From the NCBI GenBank assembly GCA_022842685.1, contig JALHPC010000007.1:25457-89456 (forward strand): a stretch of DNA of 64,000 bases, read 5' to 3'. How positions within the stretch are numbered: position 1 is the stretch's first letter; each line of letters starts with the position of its first letter. Under the pieces are notes generated by a model that was given only the letters and a program-made list of their open reading frames with translations, did not search any database and was not told the origin of the DNA. A program made the translations under genes and the position numbers. Positions 1-8,313 of this stretch are shown here, one piece after another. This DNA is from Candidatus Kapaibacterium sp. (GTDB lineage Bacteria > Bacteroidota > Ignavibacteria > Kapaibacteriales > Kapaibacteriaceae).

Positions 1-554
1 TTTACGCCCGAGTCGCTAATCCCAATGCGAATGGTGGTATCGCCTGGTTCTACCAGCCAAGCATCCATAATGCGAATGGTAGACAACATCTGCTGCTGCT
101 GTGCCAGGGAATCGTTAGGTAGGTCGGCCATTGGCATTGGCACCGGAATGGGCTCGGCAAGTTCGATGTCGCCGCAGCCACTGGCAATCTTGCGGGCTAC
201 TACTTCGGGTTCGCCACGGCCTTCATCGTACTCGGCAACCCATGTACGCATCAGGACCTGCTCGAGGGCTACCACGTTGGCCGTTGGCACACGCGCAACG
301 CGCATGGCATTGTTATTACCCGCCTGGAGCGACTGTTCGAAGCGTAGAATGGGGGCCCGCAAGCGCAGGCCATGCCGGGCAGCAATTACGTATGGCGGCT
401 CGACGGCAACAGCATCGGCGGCAAAACACACGTAAAGCTGGCCAGCACGCACGGCGTCAGGCCGATGCGGTGCTGCCGCTGGAAGCACGTGGGTAGATGC
501 AGATGCCAGCGTCGATAGAACGCATAGCGCAACAACAACGCAGGAGATCTTCAT
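1..554 (-). CDS. Subtilisin-like (S8) exported protease, 3'-truncated by window edge
   Basis: This reading frame is missing from the ORF track because it has no stop inside the window. I translated it by hand from an ATG at 554. It begins MKISCVVVALCVLSTLASAS, a clear Sec signal peptide, and is open for 184 codons to base 1. The last residues read IRIGISDSGV, the same catalytic-aspartate motif as the complete S8 protease just upstream (IIGISDSGV). The start overlaps the stop of that gene as ATGA, so the two are probably translationally coupled and arose by duplication. The His and Ser motifs would lie outside the window, so the protease call rests on one motif plus homology to its neighbour. 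Confidence 0.75.
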   Translation of the reverse strand, partial: MKISCVVVALCVLSTLASASTHVLPAAAPHRPDAVRAGQLYVCFAADAVAVEPPYVIAARHGLRLRAPILRFEQSLQAGNNNAMRVARVPTANVVALEQVLMRTWVAEYDEGRGEPEVVARKIASGCGDIELAEPIPVPMPMADLPNDSLAQQQQMLSTIRIMDAWLVEPGDTTIRIGISDSGV

Positions 555-3460
555 TCAAACACAACGATGTGGCCCGTGGTGGTACCGTGAAGGCCATGAG
601 TAACGACAGCTTGATATACTCCCGCTGGCAACGTACGTAGGTCGATGATGGTTCGCTCGTCGCTCGCAATGCCCCTCTTCACAACCACACCACGAACGTC
701 AATGATGGTGTATTCGGCGCCATGGTGCGTGCCAGTAAGTGTGGCATACTGTTGTGCCGGAATTGGTGTTACCTTTAGAGTCGGCAAATGCTCGTCGATA
801 TTACCAACCGACGTAGGCAGCAGATGGTTGAATACGCGTTGAGATGCTTCGGCAACCGTTGTTCCAAGCGCAATGATTATCGTAAATCGGCGCTGCCCGC
901 CAGGCGGCGTCGTGCCTTGAAACAACACGCCATGCAGCCCTGCTAGGTCGCCAGCACCCGTAGGTTGCATGGTGGTGCCTCGCGTAAACAGGTCGTTGAG
1001 CAGCGATGCTGTAAGTGGCGGCCCGGCCACGTTAGGCAACGGCCCCGCACCATTCTGTGCCCGCGCCTCGGGGTCGGTAGTAGCCACGCCAGCAACAATG
1101 GCCGTAGTAAAACCCCTGCGCCAAAACGACTGCATAGCTGTGCCAGAATTATCGGCAACGTCGGGAATAGCCCCTGGCGCCGGCTCCGACACGTTCTGCT
1201 GTCCACCACTGCCAACGTCCCAATCCATGATTACTCCAGCACCCATGTCCACAACGTCAGCTTCCGTCGTGTTCGTTAGCACCACGTCGATGGTGGCAAG
1301 GGGCACCGTGCTACGTGGGAACGACCACGTCATGTCGATACGCACATTCGTGCGGTCTGCCGCCGCTGCAGCCGAGTCGTCCACAACCAAACGAAGACGC
1401 CCCGGTTCGTATGTAACGTCAACAGGTCGGAAGTCGCTGGCGTCGAAGTTGTAGGTAAGTGCCCGACTGCCTTGAGTGCTGTTGGCCACTGCCACAAGGC
1501 CACATTGCGACACAAGCACTTCGTCGGGCTTGCGAAAGACGCCGGGGCCAATCGCGTTAACAGGAGCCGAGTAGCTGCCGATGGCGGCACGGCTGCTTAC
1601 GCCGATAGCCATGGCTTCGTTTTCTACAATGTAGAAGTCAGACACTGGGTCAAACACAAGCACACGTTCAACCGTATCGGCACCGTCGGCCGTGATGGTT
1701 GCCATTACCACAAGGGGCAGCGAGCTACGCTTGGCTGCCGTGAACCAGGTGGCATGCTGTAGATAGGTTGCGCCGCCGTTGAGCATGGCCACGGTCGACA
1801 CCGAGTCGCCCCACGATACCTCCCAGCCGGCGTCGTCGAGTGTTGTTAGCTCTACACGCACGTTGTTTGCCGCTGCCAACAAGGCATTCTCGATGCGGAA
1901 CTGCACATGATATCGCCCGTCGGCTGGCGCCGCAAGCAGCGCGCGCCCTGCTGCGTCCACAAGTGCAGCCCGATCGCACTCCAACGCAACAACCACCGTG
2001 GGATCGATTGTCACCGCCAACAACATGTCCATACGTCGTGGCAACCCTTGGGCGCGCGAGCGATTTTGGCTGCGAACGTCAACGGCGCATCGCTTTGCAA
2101 GGGCATAGATTTGTCGTGCCGTCAACTGCGGAAAGCGCGCGCGCAACACGGCACACATACCGGCTACCATGGGCGACGCAAACGAGGTTCCGTTTGCCGT
2201 CGCATAGGCCTCGACTCCAAAGCCCGTCGTTGTTAACGAACCATTCGAGGGGGCAATGATGCCAACACTGGCGCCCAAGCCAGACGAGCTAACAACGACG
2301 TCGCTGCTATTCGACTCGGCAACTCCCAACACGCCGTCGTAGGCGGAGGGGTAGTTACGCTCTTGGAGACTGTTGCCGCGGTTTCCACCCGAAGCAACGA
2401 GTACCACATTGTTGGCAATCGCATAGTCGACCAACGCCTGCTCGATGGGCGAATACGGCTTAGGGCTGCCCCACGAGCAGTTTAGCACTGGTATTCGTGT
2501 GCGAGCAGCATAGAGCAAACTGTGATATCCATACAGCACGCCCGAAGAGTTACGAGGTTGAACCTTGATTGGGAAGAACTTCGATGTAAATCCCGTGGCG
2601 GCAATGCCAATGCCGTTGTCGGTGCGCGCGGCAGCCATGCCAGACACTTCGGTGCCATGCGACTGTCGCGAACTGGCGTCGCCGGGCTTGGTGTCGTCCA
2701 TGCTCCCTGTGAAGTTGTATCCAGAATAGTCATCCACATAGCCATTGCCGTCGTCATCCACGCCGTTATCGGGAACCTCCTCGCGGCGCACGGCGATGTT
2801 TGGGGCTAGGTCGGGGTGGTTGGGGTCTACGCCGGAATCGCTGATTCCGATTATCACCGACGAATCCCCCCGAAAGATCTGCCATGCCTGAGGTCCGCGA
2901 ACCACGTCAAAGGCCGGCTGCTCGCCCAGTCGCGGGTCGTTGGGTCCTACATGTACCTCATCCACATACCAGGGTTCGGCATAATCCACTTCGGGAACCT
3001 TCGTGATGAGATACTGGGCCATTTCGAGTGGCGACCGGTCGTCGTTATATATCACGTCGAAGGTTCGCACCAGAATATCCTCGGCACGACGTCGATCCAA
3101 CCATCGTGCGTCATCAACGCGAGCGAAGCGCGATTGTACGTCGTCGGTCACCTCGTGCGGTAGCAGGTAGCGCCCTACCACGGTAACTCCGGGCACGGCA
3201 CGTTCAACGTCGGCGGCGCTCTGCCCACAGCCCGGCGCCAGCCGTACCCTCAGCGCCCCTTTCAGCATACGCACAACAACCCCGTTCCATGAGCGCTCTA
3301 CAACCTGCATCGATGATAGGGTAGGGGGCATCGGCGGCGTCTGCGCGAAACCATCACTCATGCCCACAAGCAGCAGCGAAACAACGGCTGGTAGCAGGTA
3401 GCAACATGTAAAACGGGGGCGGATGCGTGACATTGGCATGTTCAAACCTAGTGATTTCAT
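551..3460 (-). CDS. Secreted subtilisin-like serine protease with T9SS C-terminal sorting domain
   Basis: An S8-family peptidase, probably exported through Sec and then the type IX system. Numbering from the first ORF methionine, the triad motifs are ISDSGV (Asp221), HGTEVSGMAAA (His281) and GTSFASPMVAG (Ser439). About 450 residues of beta-rich sequence follow, then a typical Por sorting tail that uses LKVTPIPAQQYATL and ends HIVVFE. I prefer the internal ATG at 3460 (MKSLGLNM) over the ORF start at 3499. It is preceded by AGGAG at good spacing and leads into a hydrophobic signal segment (YLLPAVVSLLLVGMSDGFAQ). The stop overlaps the start of a second S8 protease. Substrate is unknown; secreted degradative or processing roles are likely. 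Confidence 0.9.
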   Translation of the reverse strand: MKSLGLNMPMSRIRPRFTCCYLLPAVVSLLLVGMSDGFAQTPPMPPTLSSMQVVERSWNGVVVRMLKGALRVRLAPGCGQSAADVERAVPGVTVVGRYLLPHEVTDDVQSRFARVDDARWLDRRRAEDILVRTFDVIYNDDRSPLEMAQYLITKVPEVDYAEPWYVDEVHVGPNDPRLGEQPAFDVVRGPQAWQIFRGDSSVIIGISDSGVDPNHPDLAPNIAVRREEVPDNGVDDDGNGYVDDYSGYNFTGSMDDTKPGDASSRQSHGTEVSGMAAARTDNGIGIAATGFTSKFFPIKVQPRNSSGVLYGYHSLLYAARTRIPVLNCSWGSPKPYSPIEQALVDYAIANNVVLVASGGNRGNSLQERNYPSAYDGVLGVAESNSSDVVVSSSGLGASVGIIAPSNGSLTTTGFGVEAYATANGTSFASPMVAGMCAVLRARFPQLTARQIYALAKRCAVDVRSQNRSRAQGLPRRMDMLLAVTIDPTVVVALECDRAALVDAAGRALLAAPADGRYHVQFRIENALLAAANNVRVELTTLDDAGWEVSWGDSVSTVAMLNGGATYLQHATWFTAAKRSSLPLVVMATITADGADTVERVLVFDPVSDFYIVENEAMAIGVSSRAAIGSYSAPVNAIGPGVFRKPDEVLVSQCGLVAVANSTQGSRALTYNFDASDFRPVDVTYEPGRLRLVVDDSAAAAADRTNVRIDMTWSFPRSTVPLATIDVVLTNTTEADVVDMGAGVIMDWDVGSGGQQNVSEPAPGAIPDVADNSGTAMQSFWRRGFTTAIVAGVATTDPEARAQNGAGPLPNVAGPPLTASLLNDLFTRGTTMQPTGAGDLAGLHGVLFQGTTPPGGQRRFTIIIALGTTVAEASQRVFNHLLPTSVGNIDEHLPTLKVTPIPAQQYATLTGTHHGAEYTIIDVRGVVVKRGIASDERTIIDLRTLPAGVYQAVVTHGLHGTTTGHIVVFE

Positions 3461-3593
3461 TGTGTACTGACTCCTGAACGGGCCATTCTGTAACTGCATA
3501 CGGGAATCAACATGGCACTACAAGCAGGAATCTTTCCACCGTAGTGCGTTGGCTGACCATGGTTGAACAAACGTTTCGCAATTTGCCCTTCGT

Positions 3594-5249
3594 ATGGCCG
3601 AATCGACAGAACAGCAGGAATTTCTTGTTACCGCTCGTAAGTGGCGACCGCAGCGGTTTTCCGATGTGGTTGGGCAAGAACATATTACGCGCACCCTGGC
3701 AAATGCCATCACAAAGAAGCGCCTCCACCACGCCTATTTGTTCACAGGGCCTCGAGGTGTAGGCAAGACTACCTGTGCTCGTATCCTTGCGCGAGCCGTT
3801 AACTGCCTAAGCCCGGCTGGTGCCGAGCCGTGTAATGTGTGTACGTCGTGTACCGACATGTTAAGCGGTCGCTCGGTAGACATCATCGAAATCGACGGTG
3901 CGTCGAACAATTCGGTCGACGACGTTCGCAAGCTGCGCGACAACGCCAAGTATGCGCCGTTAAATGGGGCCTACAAGATGTACATCATCGACGAGGTCCA
4001 CATGTTGTCGACCTCGGCCTTTAACGCCCTGCTTAAGACGCTCGAAGAGCCACCTCCGCACCTAATTTTCGTGTTTGCCACAACGGAAATCCACAAGGTG
4101 CCGGCAACGATTCTTAGTCGGTGTCAGCGCTTCGACTTCCGTCGCATGGAGATCGACACCATCGTGCAGCAGCTTCGCGCTATTGCCACTGCCGAGGGCA
4201 TTACCATCGACGATGAGTCGCTCGTAGCCGTTGCGCGCAAGGCCGACGGATCAATGCGCGACTCGCAGTCGATCTTCGACCAAGTAGTGTCGTTCTGCGG
4301 TACGTCAATCACGTTTGCCAATCTTGCAGGCGTATTACACCTCATCGATGTCGACTTCTTCTTCGCGCTGTCCGAAGCCATCAAGGCCAAGGACGTTGCG
4401 GCGATGTTCAACCATGCGCGCGACGTCGTGCGCCGTGGATATGACCTGCAAGAGTGTCTGGTTGGACTTTTGGAGCATTACCGCAACATCCTCACGGTGA
4501 TTACCACTGGCGGCACGTCGCTGATTGAAGCGTCGGCGGCACATGCCGAGCGCTACGCTGCCGTGGCGCAGCTAAGCACGCAGGCCGATGTGTTGCGCAT
4601 TATGACGCTCATCGCACAGGGCGAGGCCATCCTTCGCAGCAACCCACCGCAGCCACGCATCCGTTTTGAGTTTACGCTTGTTCAACTTGCTTCGATGGAC
4701 AGCACCGTCGACCTTGGTCGCGTGATTGCTTCACTCGAAAAGGCACCGTCCGACGCAGTACGCTCTATCGCGCCAACGGCTCCGCGAATGGTGCCGCAAG
4801 CTGTTCGAAGCTCGACCGCTCCCAAGGTACCGGTCTTGCAGGCCAGCTCGCTGTCGGCCGGAAACCTTGCCGCTCGCTGGTCCGACGCCGTCGAAGGCAT
4901 GCCGGAATCGTTGGCCACGTTTAAGGGCGCAGTGCGTCAGGCCGGACTTGTACGCGTAGACTTTACCGACGTTGGCATCACGGTAGTCCCCATGGCCGAC
5001 GTGTTGTACCAGCGCATGAACGACCGTGTAGACGCACTGCGGTCGTATTTGCAGTCGTTTTACGGTACAACCGTAGCTGTGCGCCTCGTACCACCACCGC
5101 CTGCGCCGTCGCCCACGGGGTCGGCCCAGGATGGCACTACGGCATTACGTTCAACGCCCGACGACGAGCCACTAACGGCAACCGAGCAGCTTCTGATTGA
5201 TCTTTTTAAGGCCCGTAGGATAAGCACACCCGGTACGGGTGCCTCCTAA
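3594..5249 (+). CDS. dnaX: DNA polymerase III subunit gamma/tau
   Basis: The clamp-loader ATPase of the replicative polymerase, cytoplasmic. The N-terminal AAA+ module is textbook: ARKWRPQRFSDVVGQEH, Walker A GPRGVGKTT at residues 52-60, zinc-binding cysteines around 70-85 (CNVCTSC), Walker B IIDEVHMLS near 122-130, sensor ATTEIHK and SRCQRFDF. At 551 residues it is a normal length, and the proline/alanine-rich linker from about 380 precedes a small C-terminal tau-like domain. It is divergently transcribed from the S8 protease genes and lies upstream of bcp with a 49-base gap. No obvious gamma-type programmed frameshift slippery run was seen, but I did not search exhaustively. Confidence 0.95.
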   Translation: MAESTEQQEFLVTARKWRPQRFSDVVGQEHITRTLANAITKKRLHHAYLFTGPRGVGKTTCARILARAVNCLSPAGAEPCNVCTSCTDMLSGRSVDIIEIDGASNNSVDDVRKLRDNAKYAPLNGAYKMYIIDEVHMLSTSAFNALLKTLEEPPPHLIFVFATTEIHKVPATILSRCQRFDFRRMEIDTIVQQLRAIATAEGITIDDESLVAVARKADGSMRDSQSIFDQVVSFCGTSITFANLAGVLHLIDVDFFFALSEAIKAKDVAAMFNHARDVVRRGYDLQECLVGLLEHYRNILTVITTGGTSLIEASAAHAERYAAVAQLSTQADVLRIMTLIAQGEAILRSNPPQPRIRFEFTLVQLASMDSTVDLGRVIASLEKAPSDAVRSIAPTAPRMVPQAVRSSTAPKVPVLQASSLSAGNLAARWSDAVEGMPESLATFKGAVRQAGLVRVDFTDVGITVVPMADVLYQRMNDRVDALRSYLQSFYGTTVAVRLVPPPPAPSPTGSAQDGTTALRSTPDDEPLTATEQLLIDLFKARRISTPGTGAS

Positions 5250-5260
5250 GCCCCCTTCCG

Positions 5261-5268
5261 TACCTTTG
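5261..5268 (+). promoter_or_regulatory. Bacteroidetes-type -7 promoter element (TACCTTTG)
   Basis: TACCTTTG matches the TAnnTTTG -7 consensus described for Bacteroidetes. It sits 30 bases before the bcp start codon in the dnaX-bcp gap. No clear -33 TTTG was found at the usual distance. It would drive bcp-tatD-upp. This is a motif match only. Confidence 0.4.
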
Positions 5269-5298
5269 TAGTTGATTCAAACGAACAAAGGTTGACGT

Positions 5299-5775
5299 AT
5301 GGCATTGGCGGAAAAAAGCAAGGCACCGACATTTACGGCATCTACTGACGGCGACGGCGTGTTTTCGCTCAAGCAGGCAAAGGGGCATTGGTTGGTGCTG
5401 TACTTCTATCCCAAGGACGATACATCGGGCTGTACTGCTCAGGCCTGCGACTTCCGTGACTCTATGGCTCGCATCACCTCTGCAGGCGCAATGGTGGTTG
5501 GCGTAAGCCCCGACGGCGTAAAGAGCCATAACAAGTTCAAAACCAAGTACGACCTGCCTTTTGCGCTGGTGAGCGACGAAGACCACACAATCTGCGAGGC
5601 CTACGACACCTGGAAGGAAAAAAGCATGTACGGCCGGAAGTACATGGGTGTAGAGCGCACCACGTACATCATCGACCCCAAGGGCGTCATTCGCAAGACC
5701 TTCGAAAAGGTATCCGTGAAGGGCCACGTCGACGCTGTGATTGCCGAACTCGCACAACTGGGTGCAACGGTGTGA
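5299..5775 (+). CDS. bcp: Thioredoxin-dependent peroxiredoxin, Bcp/PrxQ type
   Basis: Reduces hydrogen peroxide and organic hydroperoxides using thioredoxin, in the cytoplasm. The atypical 2-Cys signature YPKDDTSGCTAQACDFRD is present, with peroxidatic Cys45 and resolving Cys50 five residues later, which defines the PrxQ/Bcp subgroup. At 158 residues it is typical length. The stop codon overlaps the following GTG start as GTGA, so it is probably co-translated with the tatD frame. A TAnnTTTG promoter element lies just upstream. Confidence 0.95.
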   Translation: MALAEKSKAPTFTASTDGDGVFSLKQAKGHWLVLYFYPKDDTSGCTAQACDFRDSMARITSAGAMVVGVSPDGVKSHNKFKTKYDLPFALVSDEDHTICEAYDTWKEKSMYGRKYMGVERTTYIIDPKGVIRKTFEKVSVKGHVDAVIAELAQLGATV

Positions 5776-7373
5776 TCGACACGCACGCCCATCTGGATCA
5801 TCATCAGTTTGACGCCGACCGTTCGGACGTGTTGGAGCGCGCCTGGCAGGCGGGCATTACGTCTATCATCATTCCGGCCATTGAGCCCGATCGTTGGCCT
5901 GCCGTACGCCAGCTTGTTGCTTCTGACAGTAGACTGGCGAATGGTGCCGGCATTCATCCGCATCATGCCCACGTGGCTACCGAAGAGCATTTCGGCGAGA
6001 TTGAGCGCTGGTGCCAAGAGACCAGTACCGTGGCCGTGGGTGAAATTGGCTTGGACTATTACTACGACTTCTGTCCCAAGGACATCCAGCAGAACGTGTT
6101 TCGCAGGCAGATTCAGATTGCCAAACGCGTCAACCTCCCTGTTATCATTCATAATCGTGACAGCGACGACGACGTGTTGCGCATCCTTAAGGAGGAGCAG
6201 GACGGAACACTACGCGGCGTGCTTCACTGCTTCTCTTCGGACGTCAACGTCCTCCACCGAGCCCTAGATTTAGGCATGCATGTCTCGTTCACGGGCAATA
6301 TCACCTTTCGCAAATCGACGTTGCACGACGTCATCACAACAGTCCCCGAAGATCGTTTTATGATAGAAACCGACGCACCGTACATCGCCCCCGTACCACA
6401 CCGTGGCAGCCGCAACGAGCCCTCGTTTGTTCAGCACACAGCCGCCTTTCTTGCCGCTGCTCGTGGCATCTCGCTTGATGCCTTGGTTGAACGAACCACA
6501 GCCACAGCACGAGCATTGTTTGCGTTGAGCATTATGTTGTGCATTGTTACGGTTGGTGCGCTTGCTCAGCCCTCGCTTCCGAATGATGAAGAATTCGAAT
6601 CCGACGCCGCATACGACAAGGCTATGGAGGTTTACGTCTCCGATAGTCTTGCTTGGGCAAAGTACATCAAGCCCAAGACCTTCGGCTTTGGCTTTACCAT
6701 AGGTAGTAACACCGTTGTAGAGGGCCAACAGTTTGTGCAGCGTTTTCAACGTGGCGCACCCGACAAGCATCTTTGGTCCGTGTTTGCTCCCGACTCGGGA
6801 CCACGTCGTGCGTTTACCTTCGATGGTATCGTTGCAATCGGCGGCGCTCTTACGTACAACATCAATGAGCGCTTCATACTTGAAGCGGGATATGTTTACT
6901 CCGAAAACACCGGGCCGGCTCGAAATTTTGGTCTCGACCCCATCGTCACTCAAGTCCTCGAAACAGCCGTTATATACAACCTCAATCCCTATAGCCGTGT
7001 GAACTTTCTTGCTTCGGGTGGTATTACCTTCGCACAAGAGGATAACGGCACAACCACACGCACGAAGTTTGGCCCAAACGGTGCTTTTGGTTTGGGCGTA
7101 AACGTAACCACGCCCTTCGGTATATTTTATCCAATGTTCAATGTGCGCTTTAACTTTATGCTTCAGCGCGATCAGGACCGTGTAATCACACGATATGGGG
7201 CTATCGAAGGGGTAGACAATACCAACCCAAATATTAACACGCCGTTCGGTTTCGATCCAATCACCGGCCAGATTGTCGATCCTGCAACGGGGCGCCGTTC
7301 AGAAGACCGTGCCCAGGTTTCCACGCTCTACTCCATCTTGCGTTTCACGTTGCTCTGGTATCCCAATCTGTAA
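5772..7373 (+). CDS. TatD-family metal-dependent hydrolase in frame with an exported beta-barrel protein
   Basis: Residues 1 to about 252 are a complete TatD nuclease/hydrolase: DTHAHLD, GIHPH, GEIGLDYY, PVIIHNRD, HCFS and ETDAPYIAP supply the metal ligands, and ATARALFAL is the usual C-terminal end. There is no stop there. The frame runs on through ALFALSIMLCIVTVGALAQ, which looks like a Sec signal peptide with an AxA cleavage site, into about 265 residues of alternating beta-strand sequence (KTFGFGFTIGSNT, RFILEAGYVYSE) ending LLWYPNL, like an outer-membrane barrel. The start is GTG in a GTGA overlap with bcp. Either the stop between two genes was lost, or the barrel starts internally, for example at TTG 6483 or ATG 6534, inside the tatD tail. 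Confidence 0.85.
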   Translation: MIDTHAHLDHHQFDADRSDVLERAWQAGITSIIIPAIEPDRWPAVRQLVASDSRLANGAGIHPHHAHVATEEHFGEIERWCQETSTVAVGEIGLDYYYDFCPKDIQQNVFRRQIQIAKRVNLPVIIHNRDSDDDVLRILKEEQDGTLRGVLHCFSSDVNVLHRALDLGMHVSFTGNITFRKSTLHDVITTVPEDRFMIETDAPYIAPVPHRGSRNEPSFVQHTAAFLAAARGISLDALVERTTATARALFALSIMLCIVTVGALAQPSLPNDEEFESDAAYDKAMEVYVSDSLAWAKYIKPKTFGFGFTIGSNTVVEGQQFVQRFQRGAPDKHLWSVFAPDSGPRRAFTFDGIVAIGGALTYNINERFILEAGYVYSENTGPARNFGLDPIVTQVLETAVIYNLNPYSRVNFLASGGITFAQEDNGTTTRTKFGPNGAFGLGVNVTTPFGIFYPMFNVRFNFMLQRDQDRVITRYGAIEGVDNTNPNINTPFGFDPITGQIVDPATGRRSEDRAQVSTLYSILRFTLLWYPNL

Positions 7374-7996
7374 TGGCTACCGTTCTGAAAGGGGCAATGG
7401 TTGGCACATATGTGGCTTCGCTTCGCGACGCTGCTACGCCCACACCTGTCTTTCGTGATTGTGTTCACAACCTTGGCGTGCTGCTAGCTGCCGAGGTACA
7501 ACGTTTGCTGCCCACCACGGCAACGACTGTACGTACACCACTCGAAGACACAACCTGCGATGTGCTTGACGGTTCCGTTGTTATCGTGCCGATCTTGCGC
7601 GCAGGACTTGGCCTGCTACCTGCCTTTCTGAGCGTGTTTCCTAATGCAACGGTTGGCTTTGTTGGGTTGCGCCGCAATGAGTCTACACTGCAGGCCGATG
7701 AATACTACTACAACGTTCCTCCGATTACTGCCTCGACTACCGTTATCGTTATCGACCCTATGCTTGCAACCGGCGGAAGCCTTACGGCAGCACTTGCGCG
7801 CCTTACGGCACGGCACCAGCCCCGCAGCATTGTCGCCGCTTGCGTGATTGCTGCACCCGAAGGCATTGCGGCAGTCCAGGGTGCATACCCCGATGTTCCT
7901 GTTGTTGTTGCCAGTGTAGACCGAGGGCTAAACGACAATGGTTACATCGTGCCGGGCCTTGGCGACGCCGGAGACCGGCTGTTTGGCACGCTCTAA
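7373..7996 (+). CDS. upp: Uracil phosphoribosyltransferase
   Basis: Pyrimidine salvage enzyme converting uracil and PRPP to UMP in the cytoplasm. Diagnostic pieces are VPILRAGLGLL at about 72-82, the PRPP-binding loop VIVIDPMLATGGSL at 124-137, and the C-terminal uracil-binding segment YIVPGLGDAGDRLFGT. Its 207 residues match the family (about 208). Its ATG overlaps the stop of the preceding frame (TAATG), which implies translational coupling in the bcp-tatD-upp operon. Confidence 0.95.
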   Translation: MATVLKGAMVGTYVASLRDAATPTPVFRDCVHNLGVLLAAEVQRLLPTTATTVRTPLEDTTCDVLDGSVVIVPILRAGLGLLPAFLSVFPNATVGFVGLRRNESTLQADEYYYNVPPITASTTVIVIDPMLATGGSLTAALARLTARHQPRSIVAACVIAAPEGIAAVQGAYPDVPVVVASVDRGLNDNGYIVPGLGDAGDRLFGTL

Positions 7997-8089
7997 ACCG
8001 CCTGCGCGTTGCCGTTCATCCCCGCCCGTTTTGCTAGATTCGCACTGTAGGTTATCATTCACCACACCTGAAACTAGGAAATTATCCCA

Positions 8090-8296
8090 ATGTCTATCTT
8101 CAACTTCGGTCGCCATAGCATTCCTTTTGCCGACGTTCACGATATCAACGTTGAATATCGCTATCACGACTCCGAGATCTACGTCGACCTAGAGCTCAAC
8201 GGCGGTGTGCAAGTAAGTCTAAACTTGCCAGACTCTTTGAAGTTCATGGAGCTGTTCATCGCGAAGATTCGCGAAGAAAAGAACATCACCGAGTAA
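8090..8296 (+). CDS. Small hypothetical protein (68 aa)
   Basis: I do not recognise this protein. It is a 68-residue, acidic, soluble-looking sequence (MSIFNFGRHSIPFADVHDIN...) with alternating hydrophobics and a helical C-terminus (SLKFMELFIAKIREEKNITE), and no signal peptide or membrane segment. AGGA lies upstream of the ATG, and a TTTTGCTAGATTCG stretch about 50 bases upstream may be a promoter. It is 93 bases downstream of upp and ends convergently to the aminotransferase gene. Being intact with a plausible ribosome site, it is probably real, possibly a small regulatory or adaptor protein. Confidence 0.6.
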   Translation: MSIFNFGRHSIPFADVHDINVEYRYHDSEIYVDLELNGGVQVSLNLPDSLKFMELFIAKIREEKNITE

Positions 8297-8313
8297 CCCT
8301 AGAGCAACTCGGT
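8288..8313. terminator. Possible bidirectional terminator hairpin
   Basis: ACCGAGT and ACTCGGT form a 7-bp stem around a 12-base loop exactly at the convergent 3' ends of the 68-aa gene and the aminotransferase gene. It lacks a strong T-run, so it may be only a weak terminator. Confidence 0.35.

Noticed and set aside
457-1979. Several plus- and minus-strand ORFs inside the first S8 protease genes
   Set aside because: Shadows of the two protease reading frames.
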